Origin: Streptomyces sp. Ru62
GTDB taxonomy: Bacteria > Actinomycetota > Actinomycetes > Streptomycetales > Streptomycetaceae
Reading direction: 5' to 3'
DNA: 64,000 nt
NCBI RefSeq assembly: GCF_002920615.1
Contig: NZ_PQSU01000019.1
Coordinates: forward strand, 62,001-126,000
Every line of letters starts with the position of its first letter. The stretch's first letter is position 1. Shown piece by piece: positions 51,977-61,331 of the stretch. The position numbers and the translations under genes were made by a program. The notes under the pieces were generated by a model. The model saw nothing but the letters and a program-made list of their open reading frames with translations. It made no database searches and was not told where the DNA came from.

Positions 51977-54244
51977 TCAGCCGTTGAGGGAGAGGCGGGG
52001 GCGGGGGGCGTCGGTACGGCCGGTGCGCGGGCGCCGGCTGCCCGCGCGGTAGGGGGCGGGCCAGACCGCGCCGGGTCCCTCGTAGCCCTGTTCGGCCGCC
52101 GCGTGCAGGGTCCAGTGCGGGTCGTACAGGTGCGGCCGGGCCAGCGCGCACAGGTCCGCGCGGCCCGCCAGGATCAGCGAGTTGACGTCGTCCCACGAGG
52201 AGATCGCGCCGACCGCGATCACCGGGACGCGGACCTCCTGCCGGATCCGGTCGGCGAACGGCGTCTGGTACGACCGCCCGAACTCCGGCCGCTCCTCGGC
52301 CACCACCTGCCCGGTCGAGACGTCGATGGCGTCGGCGCCGTGCGCGGCGAAGGCGCGGGCGATCTCGACGGCGTCCTCGGCGGTCGTCCCACCCTCCGCC
52401 CAGTCGGTCGCCGAGATCCGCACCGTCATCGGCCGCTCGCCCGGCCACACCTCGCGGACGGCGTCGAAGACCTCCAGCGGGAACCGCAGCCGCCTCTCCA
52501 GGGAGCCGCCGTAGGCGTCGGTGCGGTGATTGGTGAGCGGGGAGAGGAAACCGGAGAGCAGATAGCCGTGTGCGCAGTGCAGTTCGAGCAGGTCGAAGCC
52601 GGCCCGGGCGGCCCGCCAGGCGGCCGCCGCGAACTGCTCGCGGATGTCGGTGAGCTGGGCGCGGGAGAGCCCGCGCGGTATCTGGCTGCCCGGCTTGTAC
52701 GGCAGCGGGGAGGGGGCCACGACGGGCCAGTTGCCGCTGGGCAGCGGCTCGTCCATGCCCTCCCACATCAGCTTCGTGGAGCCCTTGCGGCCGGAGTGCC
52801 CGAGCTGTACGCCGATCGCGGCGCCCGGGGCCTGGCGGTGCACGAAGTCGGTGACGCGCCGCCACGCCTCGGCCTGCCGGCCGGTGTAGAGGCCCGCGCA
52901 GCCGGGGGTGATGCGCCCCTCCTCGCTGACGCACGCCATCTCGGTCATCACGAGGCCGGCCCCGCCGAGGGCGCGCGCGCCCAGGTGGACGAGGTGGAAG
53001 TCGCCGGGGACCCCGTCGGTGGCGCAGTACATGTCCATCGGTGACACGACGACCCGGTTGCGCAGGGTGAGGCCGCGCAGCCGGAACGGCGTGAACATCG
53101 GGGGCGTACCGGGCGGGCAGCCGAACTCGCGCTCCACGGCCTCGGTGAAGCGGGCGTCGCGCAGCCGGAGGTTGTCGTGGGTGACCCGGCGGCTGCGGGT
53201 GAGCAGGTTGAAGGCGAACTGGCGGGGCGGCTGGCCCAGGTACAGCCGCAGGTTCTCGAACCACTCCAGGCTGGCCCGGGCGGCCCGCTGCGTGGAGGCG
53301 ACGACGGGCTTGCGCTCCTCCTCGTAGGCCGCCAGCGCGCCGGGCACGTCCGGCTGTTCCGTCAGACAGGCGGCCAGGGCGAGGGCGTCCTCGACGGCGA
53401 GCTTTGTGCCGGAGCCGATGGAGAAGTGGGCGGTGTGGGCGGCGTCGCCGAGGAGGACGACGTTGCCGTGCGACCAGCGCTCGTTGACCACGGTGCGGAA
53501 GGTGGTCCAGGCGGACTTGCCGGAGCGCAGGGGGCGCCCGCCGAGCGCGTCGGCGAAGACCTTGGCGCAGCGTTCGACGGACTCCTGCGGCGTGAGTTCG
53601 TCGTATCCCGCCGCCCGCCAGACCTCCTCGCGCATCTCGATGATCACGGTGGAAGAGTCTGCCGCATAGGGATAGCCGTGCAGCTGCATCACGCCGTGTT
53701 CCGTCTCGGCGATCTCGAAGCGGAAGGCATCGAAGGGGAAGTCGGCGGCGAGCCAGATGTAGCGGCAGTGGTGATCGGTCACCTGGGGGCGGAACACATG
53801 GGAGTAGGTCTCGCGGGTGGTGCTGTGCACACCGTCGGCGGCGATGACGAGGTCGTGGTCCGCCGAGAGCCGGTCGACGGGTGGCGCCTCGGTGGAGAAC
53901 CGCAGCTCCACGCCCAGGGAGCGGCAGCGCGTGTGGAGGATCTCCAGCAGCCGGTGCCGGCCGAGCGCGGCGAACCCGTGGCCGCCGGAGCGGTGCCGTG
54001 TGCCGCGGCGCACTATGTCGATGTCGTCCCAGCGCACGAAGTCGCGCCGCAGGGCTTCGTGGACGACGGGGTCGGCGTGTTCGATGCCGCCGAGGGTCTC
54101 GTCGGAGAGGACCACGCCGAAGCCGAAGGTCTCATCGGGGGCGTTGCGTTCCCAGACGGTGACGTCGCGGGCGGGGTCGAGGCGTTTCAGCAGGGCGGCG
54201 GCGTAGAGTCCGCCGGGGCCGCCGCCGATGATCGCCACGCGCAC
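51977..54244 (-). CDS. 2-aminobenzoyl-CoA monooxygenase/reductase (FAD monooxygenase fused to old yellow enzyme)
   Basis: 755 residues. N-terminal FAD monooxygenase: IIGGGPGGLYAAALLKR (6-22), DLVIAADGVHSTTR, VVLLGDAAHTAHFSIGSGTK. From about 390 an old-yellow-enzyme barrel: MFTPFRLRGLTLRNRVVVSP, IGVQLGHSGRKGS, ELHCAHGYLLSGFLSPLTNH, YGGSLERRLRF, VPVIAVGAI. This fusion is that of Azoarcus 2-aminobenzoyl-CoA monooxygenase/reductase and salicylyl-CoA 5-hydroxylase/oxidoreductase, which hydroxylates and reduces the ring of the CoA ester with NADH and O2. The enoyl-CoA hydratase gene ends six bases upstream; one operon. Confidence 0.9.
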   Translation of the reverse strand: MRVAIIGGGPGGLYAAALLKRLDPARDVTVWERNAPDETFGFGVVLSDETLGGIEHADPVVHEALRRDFVRWDDIDIVRRGTRHRSGGHGFAALGRHRLLEILHTRCRSLGVELRFSTEAPPVDRLSADHDLVIAADGVHSTTRETYSHVFRPQVTDHHCRYIWLAADFPFDAFRFEIAETEHGVMQLHGYPYAADSSTVIIEMREEVWRAAGYDELTPQESVERCAKVFADALGGRPLRSGKSAWTTFRTVVNERWSHGNVVLLGDAAHTAHFSIGSGTKLAVEDALALAACLTEQPDVPGALAAYEEERKPVVASTQRAARASLEWFENLRLYLGQPPRQFAFNLLTRSRRVTHDNLRLRDARFTEAVEREFGCPPGTPPMFTPFRLRGLTLRNRVVVSPMDMYCATDGVPGDFHLVHLGARALGGAGLVMTEMACVSEEGRITPGCAGLYTGRQAEAWRRVTDFVHRQAPGAAIGVQLGHSGRKGSTKLMWEGMDEPLPSGNWPVVAPSPLPYKPGSQIPRGLSRAQLTDIREQFAAAAWRAARAGFDLLELHCAHGYLLSGFLSPLTNHRTDAYGGSLERRLRFPLEVFDAVREVWPGERPMTVRISATDWAEGGTTAEDAVEIARAFAAHGADAIDVSTGQVVAEERPEFGRSYQTPFADRIRQEVRVPVIAVGAISSWDDVNSLILAGRADLCALARPHLYDPHWTLHAAAEQGYEGPGAVWPAPYRAGSRRPRTGRTDAPRPRLSLNG

Positions 54245-54250
54245 CGGGCC

Positions 54251-55078
54251 TCACCTCCCCCGCCACTTCGGCGGGCGCTTCTCCGTGAAGGCCGCGTGGA
54301 ACTCCGCGTAGTCCTCGCCGTTCATCAGCAGGGCCTGGGTCGAGGCGTCCAGTTCCACCGCGGCCGCCAGGGGCATGTCCAGCTCGGCCGTGAGCAGCGC
54401 CTTGGTCTGGGCGTGGGCGAGGGCCGGGCCCTCGGCCAGGCGGCGGGCCAGCTCGGCGGCCGTCTGGTCCGCCCGGCCCTCCTCCGCGAGCTCGCTGATC
54501 AGGCCGATGCGCTCGGCCTCGGGGGCCCGCACCGGCTCGCCCAGCATCAGCAGCCGGGTGGCGTGACCGAGGCCGACGACCCGGGGCAGCAGGTAGGCCG
54601 CGCCCATGTCGCCGCCGGACAGGCCGACCCGGGTGAAGAGGAAGGCGAAGCGGGCCGAGGGGTCGGCGATCCGGAAGTCGGCCGCCAGGGCGAGGACCGC
54701 GCCCGCGCCGGCCGCCACGCCGTGCACCGCCGCGATCACCGGGAACGGGCATTCGCGGATCGCCCGGACGACCTGGCCGGTCATCCGGTTGAAGTCGAGC
54801 AGCTGGGCCGTGTCCATGGCCAGCGTGGCGCCGATGATCTCGTCGACGTCACCGCCGGAGCAGAAGCCGCGGCCCTCGCCGGCCAGGACGAGGGCGCGCA
54901 CCGCGCGCTCCCGGGACAGCTCGGCGAGCAGGTCGCGCAGATCGGCGTAGGCGCCGAAGGTGAGCGCGTTGAGTTTCTCGGGGCGGGCGAGGGTGACGGT
55001 GGCCACCCCGTCGGCGATCCCGACCCGCAGGTGTGCCCAGTCGGCGGTGCGGGGGGCGGAGCCGGTGAAGGGACTCAT
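54251..55078 (-). CDS. Enoyl-CoA hydratase/isomerase family protein
   Basis: 275 residues, crotonase fold: ARPEKLNALTFGAYADLRDL, the oxyanion-hole segment GEGRGFCSGGDVDEI, and VHGVAAGAGAVLALAADFRI with ARFAFLFTRVGLSGGDMGAA. An Asp replaces one of the usual catalytic Glu positions (GGDMG). It probably hydrates or opens the reduced ring product of the flavin enzyme encoded directly downstream. The second copy of the 30-bp element lies 52 bases upstream of its start. Confidence 0.88.
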   Translation of the reverse strand: MSPFTGSAPRTADWAHLRVGIADGVATVTLARPEKLNALTFGAYADLRDLLAELSRERAVRALVLAGEGRGFCSGGDVDEIIGATLAMDTAQLLDFNRMTGQVVRAIRECPFPVIAAVHGVAAGAGAVLALAADFRIADPSARFAFLFTRVGLSGGDMGAAYLLPRVVGLGHATRLLMLGEPVRAPEAERIGLISELAEEGRADQTAAELARRLAEGPALAHAQTKALLTAELDMPLAAAVELDASTQALLMNGEDYAEFHAAFTEKRPPKWRGR

Positions 55079-55129
55079 GACGTGCGGCCTCCTAGCGCGG
55101 CGGTGCCGTACGTTGCTCTACCCCACGAA

Positions 55130-55159
55130 GTTATCACCTGTTCGTGACTGTCGTCACCA
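55130..55159. promoter_or_regulatory. Conserved 30-bp element, copy 2
   Basis: GTTATC at 55130, ten bases, GACTGTCGTCACCA at 55146. One difference from copy 1 in the 20 conserved positions. It stands upstream of the enoyl-CoA hydratase/flavoenzyme operon. The rest of the 55079-55388 spacer holds the promoter of the RsbW-like gene; nothing else was recognised. Confidence 0.6.
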
Positions 55160-55388
55160 GAACGCGACATGCCCGTCGGCGCGCTGCCGCGACCGGCCGC
55201 GTCCCGTCGCATCGGTCACCGGTTGTCGACAGCGCCGTAACAGTGCGGACGCGCGGGCGAGGCGGGCCGTTCGCCTGGGTAGGTCGCCCGGTGCCGGGGC
55301 CCGAGGGGTCCCGGACGCAGCCCGGCGACGGCCTTCAGTGGCCGGGCCCGTACCATTCCTACAGTCGGAAAGCAGGACAGCCTGCTCC

Positions 55389-55841
55389 ATGAACGGACTC
55401 GCCTTGCACGAACGCCCCGCCGAATCGGCCTCCTGGCGCATCGCGCTGCCGCACACCGCGGCGGCGGTGCCCGTGGCGCGCGCCCTGGTGCGCACGGCCC
55501 TCACCGAGGTGGAGCACGTGACCGACTGCGACACGGCGGAGCTGCTCACGGCCGAGCTGGTGGCCAACGCGGTGGAGCACACCGCCGGGCGCGGCCCGAT
55601 AGAGCTGGTGGTGGAGCTGGCGCCGACCGGTTGCCAGGTCGAGGTGCACGACCCGGACCCGGCGCCGCCCGGGCACCTGACCCGGCCCGTGATCGAGGAG
55701 CCCGACGTCTGGCAGGAGGGCGGGCGCGGGCTGCTGCTGATCCGCGCCCTCAGCTCGTCCTGCGGGCACCGCCCCACCCCGTCGGGCAAGGCGGTGTGGT
55801 TCAGACTGCCTGTGGTTCCCGCTCAGCGCCGGCCGGCGTGA
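55389..55841 (+). CDS. RsbW-like ATP-binding regulatory protein
   Basis: 150 residues, GHKL fold: the N-box ELLTAELVANAVEHTAG and the G-box EEPDVWQEGGRGLLLIRALS. Single-domain serine-kinase-like proteins of this sort are numerous in Streptomyces. ATG at 55389 follows a purine-rich GGAAAGCAGGA. The last 41 bases overlap the end of the convergent permease gene. Not related in orientation to the DUF397/HTH set at 10.5-12.3 kb; partner unknown. Confidence 0.88.
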   Translation: MNGLALHERPAESASWRIALPHTAAAVPVARALVRTALTEVEHVTDCDTAELLTAELVANAVEHTAGRGPIELVVELAPTGCQVEVHDPDPAPPGHLTRPVIEEPDVWQEGGRGLLLIRALSSSCGHRPTPSGKAVWFRLPVVPAQRRPA

Positions 55842-57246
55842 CCTCGGCGGCCGGCCGCGCCAGCGTGGAGTGCCGGCGGCCGTAGCCGGCGTAGACCAGC
55901 AGGCCCACCCCGAGGAACACGGCGAACTGGATCCAGGTCCGCCAGCCGGTCTCGTACATCAGGTACAGGCAGAAGGCGACGCCGAGCAGCGGGGCCACCG
56001 GGTAGAGCGGCACCCGGAAGCTTCGGGAGAGGCCCGGTTCGCGGCGGCGCAGGGCGATCACCACGATGTTGACGACGGCCATGATGGCGAGCGTGCCGAT
56101 GGTGCACAGGTTCATCACGGCGTCCAGGGAGGCGAAGGCCGCCGGGAGCGCGAAGACGACCGCGACGATCAGGGTGCCGGCGACCGGTGTGGAGGTCTTC
56201 GGGCTGACCTTCTCGAAGACGCGCGGGATCAGGCCGTCCCGGGACATCGACATCAGGATGCGGGTCTGGCCGTACATCACGGCGAGGACCACGGAGGCGA
56301 TGGCGACGACCGCGCCGAAGGCGATGACACCGCCGCCGACGGCGGAGCCGGTGACCTCGTTGACGACGTAGGAGAGGGCGGCGGGCCGGCCGGCGACCTG
56401 GTCGCCGCCGATGGCGCCGATCGCGGCGAGCGCGACCGCGCAGTACAGCAGCGTCACGAGCCCCATGCACACCATGATCGCGACCGGGATGTCCCGGCGC
56501 GGGTTCTTCGCCTCCTCGCCGGCGGTGGTGATCGCGTCGAAGCCGATGTAGGAGAAGAACGCGGCGGTGGTGCCCGCGCCGATGCCGCCGAGGCCGGCCG
56601 GGGAGAACGGCGTGAGGTTGCCGTGCTTGAAGGCGCTGTAGCCGATGGCGCAGAAGGCGAGGAGGATCGCGAGCTTCACCGCGGCCATGGCGGCGGTGGC
56701 CCGGGCGCTCTCGCGCACCCCGCGCACCAGCAGCACGGAGGCCATGGCGATGACGAGCACGGCGGGGAGGTTGACGAGGCCGCCGTCGCCGGGTCCCGCG
56801 GACAGGGCGGCCGGGAGCTGGAGGCCGGTGAGGCTGTGCAGCAGCTCGTTGACGTACTCGCTCCAGCCGACCGCGACGGCCGAGATGGAGATGCCGTACT
56901 CCAGCAGCAGGCACCAGCCGACCAGGAAGGCGGTGGACTCGCCGAGGCCGGCGTAGGCGAAGGAGTACGAGGAGCCGGAGACCGGGATGGCACCGCCCAG
57001 CTCCGCGAAGGAGAAGGCGGTGAAGACGCAGGTCAGCGCGGCGAGGACGAAGGAGATGACGACGGCGGGGCCGGCCTGTGCCACGGAGTCGGACAGACCG
57101 ACGAAGATGCCGGTGCCGACGATGGCGCCGACGCCGAAGCAGATGAGCTGGAAGAGGCCCATGGTGCGCTTCAGGCCGTGTCCCTCGCGGTCGGCTCCGG
57201 ATTCGGCGACGAGCAGGTGCGGGGACTTGATGCGGGGAGCGGGCAT
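55801..57246 (-). CDS. APC-family cationic amino acid permease
   Basis: 481 residues with about 12 TM segments. Substrate-site motif FGVGAIVGTGIFVGLSD in TM1, GGAIPVSGSSYSFAYAGLGE, and FFSYIGFDAITTAGEEAKNP in TM6, typical of the YfnA/CAT branch that carries basic amino acids. It follows ornithine carbamoyltransferase and arginine deiminase in the same direction (111 bases after the former), so arginine uptake or arginine/ornithine exchange is the likely role. Its stop region overlaps the RsbW-like gene end. Confidence 0.88.
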   Translation of the reverse strand: MPAPRIKSPHLLVAESGADREGHGLKRTMGLFQLICFGVGAIVGTGIFVGLSDSVAQAGPAVVISFVLAALTCVFTAFSFAELGGAIPVSGSSYSFAYAGLGESTAFLVGWCLLLEYGISISAVAVGWSEYVNELLHSLTGLQLPAALSAGPGDGGLVNLPAVLVIAMASVLLVRGVRESARATAAMAAVKLAILLAFCAIGYSAFKHGNLTPFSPAGLGGIGAGTTAAFFSYIGFDAITTAGEEAKNPRRDIPVAIMVCMGLVTLLYCAVALAAIGAIGGDQVAGRPAALSYVVNEVTGSAVGGGVIAFGAVVAIASVVLAVMYGQTRILMSMSRDGLIPRVFEKVSPKTSTPVAGTLIVAVVFALPAAFASLDAVMNLCTIGTLAIMAVVNIVVIALRRREPGLSRSFRVPLYPVAPLLGVAFCLYLMYETGWRTWIQFAVFLGVGLLVYAGYGRRHSTLARPAAEVTPAGAEREPQAV

Positions 57247-57357
57247 GCGGGTGGTGCTCGTTTCTGGTGGTGCGGGCGCCCGTCATAGGGGCGCGGCGTC
57301 GGCTCCGAGAAGGGGTGGCTCGGGGCCGCCGGTCAGGATAAGGCCTGGTGAGGCGGG

Positions 57358-58380
57358 TCAGGCAAGGGTTTCCCGGCCGAGTGTGGCGACCAGCACCGCC
57401 TTGATGGTGTGCAGGCGGTTCTCGGCCTCGTCGAAGACGATCGAGTGGGCGGACTCGAAGACCTCGTCCGTCACCTCCAGCGACGCCAGGCCGTGGGTCT
57501 CGTGGATCTGCTGCCCCACCGTGGTGCCGAGGTCGTGGAAGGCCGGCAGGCAGTGCAGGAACTTCACGTCCGGGTTGCCGGTGGCGTGGAGCACGTCCAT
57601 GGTCACGGCGTAGGGGGCGAGGGCCGTGATCCGCTCGTCCCACACCTCCTTGGGCTCTCCCATGGAGACCCAGACGTCGGTGGCGACGAAGTCCGCACCC
57701 AGGACGCCCTCGGTGATGTCCTCGGTGAGGGTGACGCGGGCACCACTGGTCGCGGCGAGCTCGTGGGCGCGGTCGACGATCTCCTGGGCGGGCCAGTAGG
57801 CCTTCGGGGCGACGATCCGTACGTCCATGCCGAGCAGGGCACCGGTGACCAGGTACGAGTTGCCCATGTTGAAGCGGGCGTCGCCGAGGTAGGCGAAGGC
57901 GATCTTCCGCAGCGGCTTGGCGCTGTGCTCGGTCATGGTGAGCACGTCGGCGAGCATCTGGGTGGGGTGCCAGTCGTCGGTGAGGCCGTTGTAGACGGGC
58001 ACGCCGGCGTAGGCGGCCAGTTCCTCGATCTTGGCCTGGCTGTCGCCCCGGTACTCGATGCCGTCGAACATCCGGCCCAGCACGCGCGCGGTGTCCCTGA
58101 CCGACTCCTTGTGCCCGATCTGCGAGCCCGAGGGGTCGAGGTAGGTGGTGTGGGCGCCCTGGTCGGCGGCGGCGACCTCGAACGCGCAGCGGGTGCGCGT
58201 CGAGGTCTTCTCGAAGATCAGCGCGATGTTCCTGCCCCGCAGGCAGGGGGTCTCGGTCCCGGCCTTCTTGGCGGCCTTCAGCTCGGCGGCCAGCTCGACC
58301 AGGCCGCGGAACTCCTCCTCGGTGAAGTCGAGCTCCTTGAGGAAGTGGCGGCCGGCGAGGGCGGTCGGGACTGTCGCCAT
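57358..58380 (-). CDS. argF: Ornithine carbamoyltransferase
   Basis: 340 residues. Carbamoyl-phosphate site [16 protein letters not shown], ornithine site [11 protein letters not shown], and catalytic HCLPAFHD. Length and neighbours (arginine deiminase, permease) fit the catabolic enzyme (ArcB type) that splits citrulline, though anabolic and catabolic forms cannot be told apart by motifs alone. A carbamate kinase gene is not present within the window. GGAGCGCCCCCC precedes the ATG. Confidence 0.9.
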   Translation of the reverse strand: MATVPTALAGRHFLKELDFTEEEFRGLVELAAELKAAKKAGTETPCLRGRNIALIFEKTSTRTRCAFEVAAADQGAHTTYLDPSGSQIGHKESVRDTARVLGRMFDGIEYRGDSQAKIEELAAYAGVPVYNGLTDDWHPTQMLADVLTMTEHSAKPLRKIAFAYLGDARFNMGNSYLVTGALLGMDVRIVAPKAYWPAQEIVDRAHELAATSGARVTLTEDITEGVLGADFVATDVWVSMGEPKEVWDERITALAPYAVTMDVLHATGNPDVKFLHCLPAFHDLGTTVGQQIHETHGLASLEVTDEVFESAHSIVFDEAENRLHTIKAVLVATLGRETLA

Positions 58381-58447
58381 GGGGGGCGCTCCAGATGTAT
58401 GACTACAGGGGACGTTGGAAGTCTATACGACCCTTCACATTTCTATG

Positions 58448-58484
58448 CGATCTCATACTTCGATCTCATACCGCGATCTCATAC
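58448..58484. repeat. Three tandem 13-bp repeats between arcA and argF
   Basis: CGATCTCATAC occurs at 58448-58458, 58461-58471 and 58474-58484, an exact 13-base period. The last copy overlaps the arcA stop codon. On the transcribed strand it reads GTATGAGATCG three times. It may be a regulator site for argF or an RNA element; it does not look like a Streptomyces ARG box. Confidence 0.85.
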
Positions 58485-59702
58485 GGGGTCCCGCTCCACC
58501 GGACAGCTCATGCACCGGGGGCCGCCCCTGCCCCGGCCCAGCTCGCTGCCCGGGATCTCGATCACCTCGATGCCCTGCTTGCGCAGATGCGTGTTGGTGG
58601 TGGAGTTCCGCTCGTAGGCGACCACGACGCCGGGTTCGACGGCGAGGACGTTGCAGCCGTCGTCCCACTGCTCGCGCTCGGCGGCGTGCACGTCCTGCGT
58701 GGCGGTCAGCACCCTGATCTCGCCGAGGCCGAGCGCGGCGGCGATCGCGCGGTGCATGTGCTCCGCCGGATGGTCGGTGACCTTCAGCTCGCGCTCGCCG
58801 ACGCCCGGCTCGATGGTGTACGAGCGGAGCATGCCGAGGCCGGCGTACTGGGTGAAGGTGTCGCCGTCGACCATGGTCATCACCGTGTCGAGATGCATGA
58901 AGGCGCGCCGCTTCGGCATGTCGAGCGCGACGATCGTACGGGCGGAACCGGCCGCGAACAGCTTGTGCGCCAGCATCTCCACGGCCTGCGGGGTGGTGCG
59001 CTCGCTCATGCCGATCAGCACGGCGCCGTTGCCGATCACCAGGACGTCGCCGCCCTCGATGGTGGAGGGGTAGTCCGCCTGCCCCCGGGACCACACATGG
59101 AACGTTTCGTCACGGAACAGCGGGTGGTGGCGGTAGATCGCCTCGAAGTGGACGGTCTCCCGCTGCCGGGCCGGCCAGCGCATGGCGTTGATGGAGACGC
59201 CGTCGTAGATCCACGCCGAGGTGTCGCGGGTGAAGAGGTGGTTGGGCAGCGGGCGGAGCAGGAAGTCGTCCAGCTCCATGACGTGGAAGCGGACCGAGGT
59301 CGGTTCCGCGTGCTCCGCCAGGAACTCCCGCTTGGTCATGCCGCCGACCAGGGCCTCGGCCAGCTCGCCCGGGGTCATCCGGTCGAAGGCGGCGCGCAGG
59401 TGGTCGGTGGCGAGCGGGCCGTACTCCTTCTCGTCGAAGACCCGGTCCAGGACGAGCGCGCGGGCCTCGGGGAGCGCCAGGGTCTCGGCGAGCAGGTCCC
59501 CGAAGAGGTGCACCTCGACCCCCCGGTCGCGCAGTACGTCGGCGAAGCCGTCGTGCTCGGCGCGCGCCCGGCGCACCCAGAGCACGTCGTCGAAGAGCAG
59601 GGCGTCCTTGTTGCTGGGGGTGAGCCTCTTGAGCTCCAGATCCGGCCGGTGCAGGATGACGCGGCGCAGCCGCCCGGCCTCGGAGTCGACATGGAATCCC
59701 AT
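58479..59702 (-). CDS. arcA: Arginine deiminase
   Basis: 407 residues. Start [20 protein letters not shown]; a GGAGG lies very close to this ATG. Catalytic residues are present: FTRDTSAWI (Asp), IEGGDVLVI, the His in [11 protein letters not shown], and the nucleophile Cys in GPRCMSCP at the C-terminus. It converts arginine to citrulline and ammonia; the downstream OTC and permease complete the uptake and second step. The pathway gives ATP under oxygen limitation and ammonia for acid tolerance. Confidence 0.93.
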   Translation of the reverse strand: MGFHVDSEAGRLRRVILHRPDLELKRLTPSNKDALLFDDVLWVRRARAEHDGFADVLRDRGVEVHLFGDLLAETLALPEARALVLDRVFDEKEYGPLATDHLRAAFDRMTPGELAEALVGGMTKREFLAEHAEPTSVRFHVMELDDFLLRPLPNHLFTRDTSAWIYDGVSINAMRWPARQRETVHFEAIYRHHPLFRDETFHVWSRGQADYPSTIEGGDVLVIGNGAVLIGMSERTTPQAVEMLAHKLFAAGSARTIVALDMPKRRAFMHLDTVMTMVDGDTFTQYAGLGMLRSYTIEPGVGERELKVTDHPAEHMHRAIAAALGLGEIRVLTATQDVHAAEREQWDDGCNVLAVEPGVVVAYERNSTTNTHLRKQGIEVIEIPGSELGRGRGGPRCMSCPVERDPV

Positions 59703-59868
59703 GCCTCCATCCTGACCACCGGGGCCCCGCTTCACCCGCCCCTCGGCGGTTTCCGCGCCCGCCGGTTTCCGCGCCCGGTACCGGCCGGCGACTCCCGGAA
59801 GCGTTCCGGAAGCGGACGGTGACTGTCGGCGGAAGCGGGTGCGGGGCTTCGCTGGGGGTGTGAACAGC

Positions 59869-61257
59869 TCAGACCGTGCCGGCCGGCGGGAGCACCGGGC
59901 CCCGCTCGTCCGCGTCCCGCAGGAACGCCTCGACCGCCGAGAGGTCGGTCCGCTCCAGCTCCTCGTCCCGGACGACGATCCGCAGCTCGGGGCAGACGGC
60001 CGGGTCCTGGCGCAGGCTCTCGGTGAAGGTCTCGACGATCAGCGACAGCAGCTGGGTGTGGTCGAGTTCGACCAGGCGGGACAGGCCGGCGCCGATGAGC
60101 GGTATCGCCACCGGCCTGAACAGGCCGTGCCGGGCGACCGACGGCCACAGGCGTTCCAGGCTCAGCCGCAGGTCGGCCGGGGCGGACCGGGCACGCAGGT
60201 CGTTGCCCAGCCGGGAGTAGGCGAGGGCGAAGACCCGGCGTTTGCCCACCGGGACCGGCACGGCCGTGCCGATCGGGTAGCGGGTGCGCCGGCCGCGCGG
60301 CTTGGCCCGGACGCTCTCGGTGGCCAGCGGGGTGACCTCCCTCAGCCCCCGGCGCAGCTGGTCGTCGAGCAGCCGGTGCCGCCCTTCGAAGAGGCGGTCG
60401 ACGAGCTGCCCCTGCACGCTCTCCCGGCTGATGACGATGTCGTCGGTGGAGGTGTCGAAGGTGTCGGAGAACCCCACGACCAGGTTGGCGTCCTCCTGGT
60501 CGAACAGGTCGCCGCGCACCACGACGACGTCCACCCGCAGCCCGCGCAGCGTGTGGCGCAGCAGTTCGTCGCCGTGCCGCTCGCGCAGCCGGGCGTTCAG
60601 ACGGGCGAGGGCCGCGGCGGCCTCCGGGTCGTCCGGGCGTTCCCGGGCGGCCTGTTCGGCCACCGGCAGGGCGAGGTCGTAGCGGCCCAGCGCGGTGTGG
60701 CCGGCGATCAGTTCCCGCAGCGCGGTCTCCCTGAGCTGGGTCAGCCGCCGGACCGGCGCGCGCGCGAACTGCTCGTCCCGCACCTCGGTCAGCGGCCGGC
60801 CGCGCCACAGCCGCAGGGCGTCGGTGAGCAGCCGGACGGCCGAGGCCGGTGCCGCGCGCAGCGCGTCGCCCACCAGGCGTGTGAACTGCGCGCTGTCCAG
60901 TTCGTCGTCGGCGAGGTCGAGCCGGTAGGTGCTCTCGGCGCCGCGCGCGGTGGGCAGCCGGCCGGTGCGCACGACCCGGGCGCCGTGTCCGGGGCCGGCG
61001 CGGTCGAACGCGCGCCGCAGCTCCAGGATCCGTTTCTGCACCTCGTTGCGGTTGCGCAGGTCCTGGTGCGGCAGTTCCACGGTCGGCTGCCAGACGTCCA
61101 GGTACAGCCGGCGGGCGGTGATCGCCTCGCCGTCGGCGGCGACCAGCCGGAGCAGCAGCCGGGCGGTGAGCGGGGTGAGGCGCACGGCGGCGCCGTTCAC
61201 GTCCAGCCGGACGGGGCCCAGAACGCTCACCCGTATGCACGGTGCACGGGTCTGCAC
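59869..61257 (-). CDS. Winged-helix/BTAD regulator fused to a ThsA-type macro domain
   Basis: 462 residues from GTG at 61257 (GGAGGGGG upstream); GTG 61230 ([10 protein letters not shown]) is an alternative. An OmpR-like winged helix (about 10-110) and a BTAD helical domain ([30 protein letters not shown]) are as in SARP/AfsR-type regulators. From about 250 a macro-like domain follows ([64 protein letters not shown]), the ThsA_Macro family formerly DUF6430. The same domain is in the divergent membrane protein at 61332. In type II Thoeris this domain binds a TIR-made ADP-ribose conjugate, so this may be a nucleotide-sensing transcription factor. Confidence 0.85.
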   Translation of the reverse strand: MQTRAPCIRVSVLGPVRLDVNGAAVRLTPLTARLLLRLVAADGEAITARRLYLDVWQPTVELPHQDLRNRNEVQKRILELRRAFDRAGPGHGARVVRTGRLPTARGAESTYRLDLADDELDSAQFTRLVGDALRAAPASAVRLLTDALRLWRGRPLTEVRDEQFARAPVRRLTQLRETALRELIAGHTALGRYDLALPVAEQAARERPDDPEAAAALARLNARLRERHGDELLRHTLRGLRVDVVVVRGDLFDQEDANLVVGFSDTFDTSTDDIVISRESVQGQLVDRLFEGRHRLLDDQLRRGLREVTPLATESVRAKPRGRRTRYPIGTAVPVPVGKRRVFALAYSRLGNDLRARSAPADLRLSLERLWPSVARHGLFRPVAIPLIGAGLSRLVELDHTQLLSLIVETFTESLRQDPAVCPELRIVVRDEELERTDLSAVEAFLRDADERGPVLPPAGTV

Positions 61258-61331
61258 GCGCCTCGCCCCCTCCGCCGCGTGACGTCCCGTCAACAGTGCG
61301 GTCAGCGTACCAAGGTGCCCCGGAGGCAAGC

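Noticed and set aside
58381-58447. Possible ARG box (ArgR site) upstream of argF
   Set aside because: The AT-rich stretch GTCTATACGAC lacks the paired TGCAT/ATGCA halves expected of a Streptomyces ARG box.
61258-61329. Extended N-terminus of the BTAD-macro regulator to 61329
   Set aside because: It would reach to within two bases of the divergent TM-macro ATG at 61332, through its ribosome site, and shows no family similarity.
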